From contig CM073197.1 of assembly GCA_037042915.1 (NCBI GenBank), forward strand, positions 248,001 through 312,000: a stretch of DNA of 64,000 nt, written 5' to 3'. The translations under genes and the position numbers were made by a program. Of the stretch, positions 1-10,364 are shown piece after piece. The stretch is from Auricularia sp. M13 (Eukaryota; Basidiomycota; Agaricomycetes; Auriculariales; Auriculariaceae). Position 1 is the stretch's first letter, and every line of letters starts with the position of its first letter. The notes below the pieces were generated by a model that was given only the letters and a program-made list of their open reading frames with translations, was not told where the DNA came from and made no database searches.

Positions 1-3000
1 TGCATGCTTGCACGTGACCTATCTTGAGCGGTAACCCCAAACAGATGGCTCTCGCGTGGCAATAAGAATTCCGCATGTGGGTGGTGGAGATTCGGCGCGG
101 CACAACGGGTCAGATGGTGTTTGCGTGCGAGTGGAACATCTACCGACGGGAGCAGTGTCACAACGCTGGATGTTGTACGGGCGGACTTAGTCCATGACCC
201 GGACCTCGTCGCAATCTGCCCGATCACCAATGTGGCATGCTCTCGGCGACGCGTTTGGAATTAATGTGTAGCCCGATCTCGGGTGTTTGAGCTGCCAGTG
301 CATGTTAGTGGTGCCAGGAGTCCTGCTAGCCAGTATGCTTGGGCAATCGACAGCTGGCGTAGATCACCGCGACGTCGGCTCTTGCACTGTGCGAGCGTTC
401 TAGTCCCTTGTATGGCCGCGGCGTCCGGGCGCTCCTGGGACATGCCCGCCACAGCATGCTGCAAACGGTCGCGAGGCCGCTACCGCTACTTGCTATTCGC
501 CATTTGCCACTCAATGGTGCCGGACCCGTTGTGCGCAAACGGCCGAAGAGCACCCATAGCCGCGCCGAAGAGAAATGAAATCCCCGGTTCGAGAAACGGT
601 CTCCAGGAAACTTCGCGCGGGGTCCAGCCTGAGGCTCGGGTTGTTGCCACGGAGGGGCACGGGCTATGGGGCGGTCATGACGTTTACTGTCGCCGCCGTT
701 CTACGTTACACAAACCGCGTACAATCTCACTGCGCCCTGATCACGGGGTAACACGCCCTTCGCCGTCGGAGCTTAGGTGCCGGCGGCTGTCACTGGTCAG
801 ACTCGAGCCCCGCGCCAATTTCGCCAAGATCTACACTGCAAGGTTCGCGCTTTAAGTCTCAGGCTATTGAGCAATTGCGCGACGCTTCCAGCGCGAGCTT
901 GGCGCGATCACAGCGCCAGGTGATTGCGGATTGGCGTCGTGAAAAGAAGCGCACACAACACGAATACCGTCGGTCTTCCGCGATTTCCACCGTATTTCGG
1001 ACGGCACGTTCGCCGTCCCATAGCCATGCACAAACAACCCCTCGCCCAACTCTGTCCCGTGACAGCGCCTTTGCAAGATTTCCAGCATGGAAACACGCGA
1101 TCTGCAGCAGCTGTTGTGATCAATTCAAGAAACACTGCTTCGCCGGGTCCAGGGCGATGGCGATGGGAACTACTTCTCTCGCGTTCACTGAGTGCGTTCG
1201 TTTCCTTTTCATCGCTTGCAGAGATCGATATCAATCTCGTTTCAAACGCGTCTGCTATCACAACATCTCCCACTGAACAGTAATGTTGCAAGACTTCTGC
1301 TCGGGATCGCCACCTGGGGCCGGGTTGTCAGTGCACGCGTTCGGCCAGGAGGTCCCACAACGCCGTTTGACTCTGAGATCTGAGCGCCCAAAAGGCTCTA
1401 ACCCCTTACAGGCGTGGATCCCAACGCGCAAAGTGCAAACGTAACACGTAACTTAAGATAGGCAGACGGCGTCCGAGGCCGTGTCTCAACTGTCATTCGA
1501 ATTAATAGAATGGCATACTTCATTGCTTCCCGACGGGCAAGTAGCACCTCACTTCGGGATGAGTTGTGCAGACGAAAGCTGCCTATAGGTCCCATTCAAT
1601 CGGCCCCGACTTCCGTAGCTCGCTGTATGAGGCTATATGCCGACGTCCGCAGAGCCGGCCGTGCGTGGCGCATGCTCCTCCCGGCGTATTAACACTGCGG
1701 TGGACGGTACACATGCAGATCCAGTTGAGCACGCGCAAGGAGTAGAATATTCTCGAGGAAAAGGTGGTGCTGCACATGCAGTTTACCAGCCACACAGCGC
1801 ACGGGGCATGCATTTATTCCGTCGCTCCACAGATTAGCGGCAGGGACGGCCGGCTCAACTACACTGACAGAAATTGTTGCGCAAAGCGTCTCGAAACGAT
1901 TGGCATTGGCTGCTGTCGTACACTACCTCGAGTGTTCAACAACGCGCGATACAGCATAGTCATATGTCCCACCACTGCTCAGCAAGAAGTCCTATCTAAT
2001 CGTGTTTCGCGAACCCGCCGGCGATTCGACATTTTGAGCACAGCTCAGACTGTGCTTTCGTTCTTCGTTCTCTTCAGTCTTCTACGCTCCGGCGATCGCG
2101 AGAGAAGCCAGAAGCCACAAACTAATAGCGTAATACACAACTTCCTGCCGCAGTGCTCGAACAATAATCGGATCGAGCACAGTCGCAGTGTGACTTTGCC
2201 ACTAAAGATCGAGTTGAACATGAGCAGTGAGCAATGCAAATCGAACAACACCGCAACTCCTGCAAAAGTATTACTATCAGTAGCCATAGCGCCAGCTTAC
2301 AATTTCTAGCAAACCTGAGTATGAGTAAGACGGTGATAAAGCAGGCGCCGCCGATCGCGGCCCCGGTGTCTTGGAGTCTCACGACGGAGATAAGTACGCC
2401 CCACTGCATATGATCGAGATTCCCCACAGCGACTTGACCAAATACCAAATAGCTGCGGTGCCGTGGCGCGGATTATGGAGCGCTGGCACCGACTCGGACA
2501 GGATGACAGCGCCTGGGAGATGGGGAACCGCGCTTCCCGGGGAACAAGCACTAAGTAAGCTGGCAGATTATATTGAAGGACCCCAGCGATGCTCGATGAG
2601 ATTCAGCGGGGAGATGACAGCGCTTCGGTATGCACGGGGATCGTGTAATGCTGAGTGAGGACCTGCATGGCGAAGCGCTCGGTACAGTGCTGAGCGCTGA
2701 ACTCAACGAAACAGAACAACATAATGCGCAGTCTCACGGACTCGACGTCGCCATTGGCATTTGGACTCGCATTCGCCGGTTGCTAATTTACTGTAACCCG
2801 AAGAAACACAGGTCTCATGTTTATGCAGTCTGGGACGTAGAATCTGGGCTATTCATTGCGTTTCCACCGAGTACTAGGAGGTACTGCCGGAGAACAACAA
2901 GCCGGGTTCGAGATGTCAACGAGACGGCCTGGTATTCGAGGGCTCGCACTGAAGATGAGCGCTGAATCTCGGGCTGAGCAAAACCAAACCAAATGGCGCA

Positions 3001-5800
3001 CGGTGTCACACTGGCAGAAGGTGGCCATCCGGAGTCGCAGCCCAGACTTTCGCCGAAGAGACACTGTAACGGTTTGATTCGGTATGCACACCGGTCTGGG
3101 TTATCCCTTTAATTGTGTTAACACTGCCGGAGAGAAACATCCCTGGATCCAGATGCCAACGACATGATACAGCCGCTTTGCGAGGGTCTGCACAGTAGTA
3201 CTGTAAGTCAGGCTCTGCGGTTTCAAGTGCATGTGGAAGAGCCGGATAATTTGAGGGAAAACCAGGATCAAGATGGCACTGGCAAAACCTGAGGAACACG
3301 CAGTTGATCCTCCAAGTCCAAACCGCGTGCCCCGAGTGTTCGCACTGCACAGTGCACACCGGAGCACAGCCTTTGCGCAACGCAACTCCTGCTCGTCCGG
3401 AGCATAGGTTAGGAGAAAGAATATTAATTTGCCGGCGTCTACCAGTGTACGTCTCTAGCGTAACGGTGCACGACTCGGAGGACGAAGAGTTCGGAAATGC
3501 GCAAGAGTCCGAGTCGGGAGTGTCATGTGCCATCTGCGACTGAGCGCGAGTCTGCAACGGAGGAGATGCTGTACAAGAGGGATTTTGCGTGCAGGAATGT
3601 CTAGCTCCACGTCCCGTAGTCCCACTCCCAGAATTTGAATGCAGAACGGCATTGCCGCGGCGCGCGTGATCATCATCAGTCTCAATAGGCAAACGCCACG
3701 CCAAAAACAGTTGAACTGACTCGCATCTCCTCTTACTCCGTCGGAGCAAGGTGCCAGGGGCGAGACCCTCAGCACTTGAGCTTGGGCCTGGGTGCAAGAC
3801 GCACGTCACGCTTCCGACCACACAGCGTGAGGTTATTACCGTTGTTCACGTGGCGCGCGCCACAATTACCGCCTTGCTTCAACGGCAAGTCTGTGTGAAT
3901 GTGCAGTATCCTGAGGGGCCAATTGTGGATGCGCCGCTCCCAGTCGCACTCGCAGAGCAGAGGGACGGCTTGACTCGGAGATGCGTCCGCTGTCATGGGG
4001 GGGGGGGTATTAGAAGAGAAGGGGACCCCTATTGAAGCGATATGTGAAATGGCACGGGTGGGGGAATCCAGCCCTTGGTTGCGTCTGCACAGTGCAATGG
4101 CGATCGCAGAGATGAGATGCGATGTACAACGTCGGAGGTGGGAGCCAATGGGAGCCCACCCCCGCATCCCGCCTCCGCCTCCGTCATCATGATCATGCCA
4201 TGCCAGATGCAACATGCCATGCAAAATCAAGCTTCGGCATGAGATCCGTCTGGCATACTGTACAGTTGAGTAATAGCCTGCGATGGTGTACTGATCCGGG
4301 CTTGCACGAGGGGGGAGGGAAGATGAAGCCGTTGGGGATCCCACTACTGTAGTGAGACAGACGAAGCTGCCGGGGATGAGGGTGCAGCTGCGCCGCGGGC
4401 GGGGATTGTGGTGATGCCGCCCCGCGTTTCCCGACGCCCGCGAGCACAGAATTTCAGCAGGGTCGGCGACAGTTCCCGCCGTCGCATGGATGCGAGAATG
4501 TAGCGAGGCAACAATTGTGGCGGAAGTAGTTCACAGTGTCGTGCTGAGCATCTCGCCGCGCGCGCGGATTGAGTCAACGTAGCAGTCGCACAGCCCGGAC
4601 CGAAAGAGCGCTAGCGACACGGGCAGACTTCTGGCGCGGCGGGCAACGTGGAGGAGATTTCGGGCAGATAATCAGCGGATCGCGGGATGAGATGAGATGC
4701 ATCGCGGGATGATATCCAGTCAGAATGAGAATCTCAGATGTCTCGCGGGATGACGGCGTGCGGCCTGCACTGTCCTGTGTCAGAGCCCACTTGTTGTCCG
4801 TTGCAACGGGCGAAAGGTGTGGGAATGAGAATGGGAATCAGACGCGGGGGGAGGGGGGACGAGAGAGGCAGGGATTAGCATGCAGGATGCAGCATGCACG
4901 TGGCCGTGCATCAGTCAGTCAGAGCGGGTCGGAGGTACGGAGATTGTGGCCACTGCGGGCCGGAACGAGCATGGAAACGAGCTGAACAGGAGAAGCCTGC
5001 CCGAGTACAAGAGGAGAAGCACGCGCAGCAGGAGAAGCATGCGCTCGAGAACTGCAGTCTCCAGAGAAGGGGGGTCGAGAATTCAGGCATTGTGGCGGAC
5101 ACGGCAAAATCGCACAACCATCGATATCCGGCCGTCGCACGGGGAATTGCACCCGCGGCCCCATTAATGGCAATTGTGGCGGCCGGAGAAGACGAAGCAT
5201 ACTGTACTGTATGGGCAGGCTAGAGTGCATGTGAGAAGAAAAAGCAACGGAACGGATAGTGTTGTAGGTTTTACCGGGCAGATCAGACTCGGAATCACTA
5301 TCACGTCGTCCCGAACGGGCAGGGAGTCGCGACTGCGCACCAGACGCCAGATGGGGCGGAGATACTTACTCATGTACTCGATGCCCGAATTTCGCGAGCT
5401 CGGGGCCGGGTGTCAGTGTCAGGTGTCGCTGTCACGCATGCCGCTGGCCGCCAGAAACGGACGGGAAATCGGAGGTTGGGACTTGGTGGCGGGGCAGGCG
5501 TGTGACGCAGGCGCGCTGACGGAGTGAAGCGGTGTTGGTGATGACGACGGCGTGGGAGCGGCGCTTAAGCCCGGTGCCGGTCCCGGCGGCCGTCGACGCC
5601 CGTCGCACACTGTACTGGACCGCCCGTCCGCTGCGCCCCCCCTGCCACACCGGCACGGCCCGCGTCTACTTGTGCGAAGCAAGGGGACAGCACCCGGCCG
5701 AGAGGGGAGGGGGCAATGGGAACAAGCGGGGTTTTGGGGTCCTTGTTTGTTGGGACGGAGTAGTAATTCCGGGAGGAAGCCGGTAACGCCGCCGAGGGGC
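1..5800. other. Gene-free region with decayed repeats
   Basis: No reading frame here shows a recognisable domain, and the open frames are short and overlap on both strands as expected in GC-rich non-coding DNA. Around 2870-3300 there are diverged copies of a segment containing 'actgccggag' followed by a GATCC/CGAGATG-like stretch. At 4678-4755 'tcgcgggatga' recurs three times, and at 4985-5035 'caggagaagc'-like units recur. An 11-G run lies at 3997-4007. This looks like old repetitive DNA, but I cannot name a family. Confidence 0.5.
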
Positions 5801-5805
5801 GTGGA

Positions 5806-5815
5806 CATAAAAAGG
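5806..5815 (+). promoter_or_regulatory. TATA-like box of the Zn2Cys6 gene
   Basis: 'cataaaaagg' lies about 100 bp upstream of the ATG at 5909. It is followed by a long pyrimidine-rich tract (about 5835-5890), a common layout just upstream of fungal start codons. Confidence 0.45.
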
Positions 5816-5908
5816 TTGAGCGCGCGCGTGAGTTTCGCATCTTCGCCCCCCCATCTCCCCCCCTCTTTTTCCCTTCCGGATTTCCCCTCCGCATACATTC
5901 AACGAGCG

Positions 5909-7426
5909 ATGTCTCCGCCGCCGCCGCCGCCGACGACGACTCAGAACGGCAACGGCCATCCACCGCCTGCTACGGCGAACGGCAACAGCAACGGCGCCAA
6001 CGGACATTTGCCGCCGATCAACCAGCTGTATCCCCCGCAGCAGCAGCAGCAGAATGGGCACCCGCCCGCGAACGGCAATGGCGTCCAGCAGCAGCAGCAG
6101 CAGCAGCATGCCCAGCAGCACGTCCAGCCGCCACAGCCGATGCAGCTGCAGCAGCCGCAGCACGAGCAGCATCAGGACGAAGAGGAGGAGCACGAGGACG
6201 ACGACGAGGACGGCGCCGGCAGCCCCGTCGGGCCCGGCGACGGCCAGCAGGCCTCCGGGCAGCAGGGACAGGGCGGGCAGGGCGGCGAGGACGCGCCCAA
6301 GAAGAAGCGGCGGCGGCAGGCGCTCAGCTGCACCGGTGCGTCGTGCTGAATATATGCGGTTGGGAAATAGTTCCGTTTTGCTCAGTGTTCAGCAGAGTGC
6401 AAGCGGCGCAAGATCAAGTGCGACCGCAACCACCCGTGCGGGCCGTGCCTGCGCCGCGGCGACCACGACAAGTGCAAGTGGCACGTCATCGAGCCGCTCG
6501 AGAAGTTCGTCACCCGCACCGAGTACGACGAGCTGCGCCGCAAGATAGCCTACCTCGAGGCGCTCATCGCCCCGCTCGCCACCGCCGCCGCCGCGACCGG
6601 CAGCACGCCCGTCCCGCTGTACGCCCCGCCGCCGCCGCCGCCCGTCGCGTACGGCCCGCCGCGCAGCTCCGTGAGCCCGCCGCACAGCCCGCACGCGCAC
6701 CCGCACCCGCACTACTACGCCGCCCCGCCGCCCGCGCCGCCGCCGGGCTACCACTACGGCCCGCCGCCGCCGGCGCACGCCGTCTACTACGAGCACCCGG
6801 CCCACCACGCCCACCACGCCCACCACCACCACTACGCGTACGCGCCGGCCCCGCCGCCGCCGCCCGGCCCGCCGCCGCCGCCAGCGCAGGAGCACAAGCG
6901 CCGCAAGGTGCCCGTGCCGCCGCCGACGCCCGCGGCCGAGCACCACCCGCACTACGCCCAGCCGCCGCCGCCGCCGCCGGCGCACCACCATCCCGCCCAT
7001 GCGCACCACCACCACCACACCCCGCCGCCACCGCAGCAGCAGCAGGCGCACGCGCATCATCCGCATTACCCGCCCCCGCCGCCGCCGTCGGGCCCGCCGA
7101 GCAGCACGAGCAGCAAGCGCAGCCGCGCCCCGCCCCAGCAGCCGCCTCCCCCGCCTCAGCAGCAGCAGCAGGCGCCCCCGCAGCAGCAACAGCACTACAG
7201 CGGCCCGCCGCCGGAGAGCGACAGCGAGGCCGAGCGCCCCGGCGCCGCGCCTGGCTGGACGGTGCTCCGCGAGCCGGCCGAGGACGAGCGCGAGCGCGAG
7301 CGCAAGCGCCGTCGCGTGCACCCGCCCCCTCCGCCCCCTCCCCAGCAGCAGGCGCCGCCGCCGCAGTACCAGCAACAGCCGCAGCAGCCGCAGGAGGAGG
7401 CGCTCAAGCCCGTCGCGGTCAACTAA
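5909..7426 (+). CDS. Zn2Cys6 transcription factor, low-complexity rich
   Basis: Two exons, 5909-6335 and 6396-7426 (60-bp intron, donor gtgcgt, acceptor cagcag), give 485 residues. The binuclear zinc cluster is split by the intron. It starts CTECKRRKIKC and continues DRNHPCGPCLRRGDHDKC, so the spacing is C-x2-C-x6-C-x5-C-x2-C-x8-C, preceded by a basic KKKRRR patch. This is a GAL4-type DNA-binding domain acting in the nucleus. After it comes a short helical stretch (EPLEKFVTRTEYDELRRKI..) that could dimerise. The rest is extremely rich in Pro, His, Tyr and Gln, with a poly-Gln/acidic N-terminus and a basic RERERKRRR stretch near the C-terminus. I see no middle homology region typical of many fungal Zn2Cys6 factors. 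The upstream ORF extension to 5552 is rejected because a TATA-like box and pyrimidine tract precede 5909. The target pathway is unknown. Confidence 0.88.
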
Positions 7427-7600
7427 CTCGCCACGTCGAGTGTTAGACAATGCGCATGACAGACGGGGGGCTTGGCGCACGCTGAGCCCGCCGCGCTGCC
7501 ATGCGGTGCAGCTCGTAGCTGCATTTCTCGTGCGTTCGTGGTTTCGTGGTTTTTGGATTCGGTTTCAGTTTCGTGCGCTACCCCTTTTATACCTTTCTCG

Positions 7601-7712
7601 CAGATGGCGTTTACGACGCCTTTCGTTTTCAAACGACGTCTACGACGCCTTCGTCTCTCAGATGGCGTCTACGACGCCTTCGTCTCTCAGACGGCGTCTA
7701 CGACGCCTTTTA
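7601..7712 (+). repeat. Tandem repeat, about 29-bp unit, four copies
   Basis: Four imperfect copies of a unit built from cagatggcgt followed by ctacgacgcc and ttcgtctct lie head to tail. The first copy is most diverged (ttacgacgcc, tttcgttttc). The array begins about 175 bp after the stop codon of the Zn2Cys6 gene, so it may fall in that gene's 3' UTR. Confidence 0.75.
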
Positions 7713-8243
7713 CGCCGCCCTTTCATCCTTTAACCCAACTCAAAATATCAGAGGTCCCTGGCGCAAGGCTCTGCCCCGGTCTCTCCGTGCGCGACGGGAG
7801 GGCCGGGCGCGACTGGCGCGAGGGCCGCTGCGTGGCGCTCTTCCTCATCGATCATCCCCCGTACTATCCACTTCTTATCTTCGTCCTGCTTGCTTGCTTG
7901 CACCCTTATTCCCGAGATGCGCCGTCCTCCCTCCTGGATAGGTCGAGACGCGCATGACGCGAACTCCTTTCGACGCTCGTCAAGCTTTTTCGACTCTGCT
8001 GCGGTCAAGCTTCGTTGAGCTGTCGACCTGTATATATCCGACGCTGTGCCTCGCTCCTCTCTTGCTTCTCGCTTTCGTCGTATGCTCCCGCACCCTATGT
8101 ACTCTTCCTACCTACCCCCCTCCCCGACCCGATGATGCTGATGCTGATCTATTGCGTATGCTTGGAATGAATGAATAAGTCTATGTTGTGTATAACTTTG
8201 TCCAGCTCGTGGGACTGGAACATTGTGTCAAGTGAACTTCAAT

Positions 8244-8492
8244 GGCGAAGCGGCCTTGGACTCGTAATGGGACACGTTGGGATATGTGGCGAAGCGGCCT
8301 TGGACTCGCAATGGGACACGTTGGGATATGTGGCGAAGCGGCCTTGGACTCGCAATGGTAGTCTCCTTAACGCAGGCCGCTACTTACAGCGCGTCCTTGA
8401 ACCGGCGAGCGGACGGACGCGCTGTCGCAATGGGACAAGTTGGGATATGTACAGTAAGTTGCGGATGTGGATGTGGATGTGGATGTGGAAGG
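8244..8492 (+). repeat. 44-bp tandem repeat plus GGATGT hexamers
   Basis: A 44-bp unit starting gcgaagcggccttggactcg and ending gggatatgtg is repeated about 2.7 times from 8244 to about 8359. A further partial copy (cgcaatgggacaagttggga) lies near 8424-8449. It is followed by four to five GGATGT-type hexamers at about 8463-8492. Confidence 0.75.
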
Positions 8493-9370
8493 GAATGGAC
8501 AGCTGACTGAGACTGTGAGCGGAGAGGGCGGCGGCTGGGATTGAAAGCGCGTTCAGGCTTGCAGCTCTGCTTCCGATCAGACTTTTTCTTTCGAATTCTC
8601 CGTGGTCAATGTCGACGCGCGCACCCGAGCACGACCGCGAGCCATGCGCATACTGTATGTATGGCGCGTCGTCCTAGCTTACTCTATGCTTGCGATTTTT
8701 ATGCAGGCTGCGTATGTCGGCATTCTTGGCTCGTCACGTCGGCGGCGCGCAAGTCTGTTCCGTTCGTTACCAGATTGAAGCACTTAGCTTATGGCCGTGT
8801 AAAGAACTGGGCTCGTAAGTACACGCCGGGAGTTCGTGACAGCCTGCAGTAAGTCCACGGCCTGCTACACGCAAACGCGAGCTTTTGCGCCGAGCGTTTA
8901 TCGATATGGCGGGCGGATGATTCGTTGCTCGCGCCCCCCTGCTCCTGCCACCGGCCATTCCCCTATTTGTGCTCTCATATCCGTCCGGTTTGTGCTGGGT
9001 GCTCCGAGTCGTCCTGCTCGTGCTCGCTCGTCCGCGCGTGCTCTTGGCCGTGCTCAACTCTTTTCAAGCCCGTACTGGTGAATACTTATGTCCTGCTGTG
9101 GTGGCGCTCCTCGCGCGAATCAGGATACATGCTTGTTGCCAGAAGTTCGCGTAGCTATGCTCTGCGGCGCTGATACTTCGAGGATCCTTTCAGCGCCGTC
9201 CTCTGAACCGCTCTCTTGATCACGGTCGTCTCCTTCGCTACTGTGTCTTCAGAACACCAGGGACGCAGCTGTGCTCCAAGCCTGAACCGCGGTATAGTAT
9301 AGGGCCTCCTGGATCCGCGTTTCAGCACTATCAGCTCAACTCTAAACCGGATGCCAGTGCTCCTCTGTTC

Positions 9371-10355
9371 TAGGAACCAAACCCCTCCGGCCGGCAGCCG
9401 GAGGGGTTTGTGCCAAAGTCCGCTATACGGGGGACCTAGGATTATAGAATAGCAGCTGAACGACACATTTTAAAACCTAAGTTGATAAGTAAAATTGAAA
9501 GCCAAGAAGCATATCTACTATTCCAGATACTCAGCATATTTTAATATAGCCATTCCTCTCGTCGTAGGCGGCAAATCAGTCGGGGGTCGCGACAGCCTCA
9601 ACCCGACAATACACAGCTCCTCGAAGAGCCCGATACACTCAGAAAGACTACCTCACAGATTTGAAAATTCAATTAGGTCTATATCTATGCGATAAATTAA
9701 TTTTGGCCGATTTGAACGACCTCTGGTCTCGTCGCAGGTAATATACGCTGCATTGTGGCTTGCCGCTCCGAATTCATGACCCATTTATCACATAAAATTG
9801 GGAATTGTGCTTCAGAATTTATGTTTTGGGAACTTAATAATTCATTTTCTTGCATAAGGCGTCGTTTCTTGGCCCCTGAATCTTCGTTTGGCCGCCGACA
9901 CGAGCGTCGGTCGCGGGTCTGATGGAGCGGATATACTTCCGACATTGCTCCCGGATTTGCCCTCTCCGCCTACGGGAAGTTGCATTCCCATGAAACGGCA
10001 GCTCCTAGCGTGCATATCTTTTATGCAAAGCTTCATAGAACTATTTAATATGATTTGTGAATAACCTTTGAGGACGACTGAATAATCATGACACAAGATA
10101 TGCCTAGAGGATGTTGAAAAAATGAAGAGCTCCATTGCCTCCCCACCAGAGCAGTTTGCACATAGCCTGCGGCTATTCTGTCTATATATTCAGGTAGAGA
10201 TGGTCCTTGGCTACAGTTTTGGTGCTTGTAGCGAGTCGCCAGGAGTTGAGGAGGATGCACTATTCTATAATCCTAGGTCCCCGATTTGGCGGACTGAGTC
10301 ATAAGCCCCTCTGCGAGGGCGCTCGGCTGGCGCCGAGCGGGCTTAGTTGAGTCTA
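9371..10355. mobile_element. Non-autonomous Mutator-like TIR element (985 bp)
   Basis: The element is flanked by a perfect 9-bp direct repeat CCTCTGTTC (9362-9370 and 10356-10364). Its ends begin TAGGAACCAAACCCC and, on the other strand, TAGACTCAACTAAGCCC. Each end carries a GC-rich hairpin (9379-9409; about 10305-10343). Inside that is a perfect 23-bp inverted repeat, ggggacctaggattatagaa + tag (9430-9452 and 10260-10282). The interior is clearly more AT-rich than the flanks and has no transposase-like frame. A 9-bp target duplication and long compound inverted ends fit the MULE superfamily best; a fold-back type is the alternative. Confidence 0.7.
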
Positions 10356-10364
10356 CCTCTGTTC

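Larger units (their letters stand above)
7427..9361. other. Intergenic region with tandem repeats, no gene seen
   Basis: Downstream of the zinc-cluster gene I find no reading frame with recognisable coding content. Two tandem arrays, listed separately, fall here. A CT-rich stretch surrounds 8040-8130. Confidence 0.5.

Noticed and set aside
5432-7480. Several long minus- and plus-strand frames overlapping the Zn2Cys6 gene (Arg/Ala-rich, up to 360 codons)
   Set aside because: They are shadows of a GC-rich repetitive coding region in other frames; none has a domain and the zinc-cluster frame explains the sequence.
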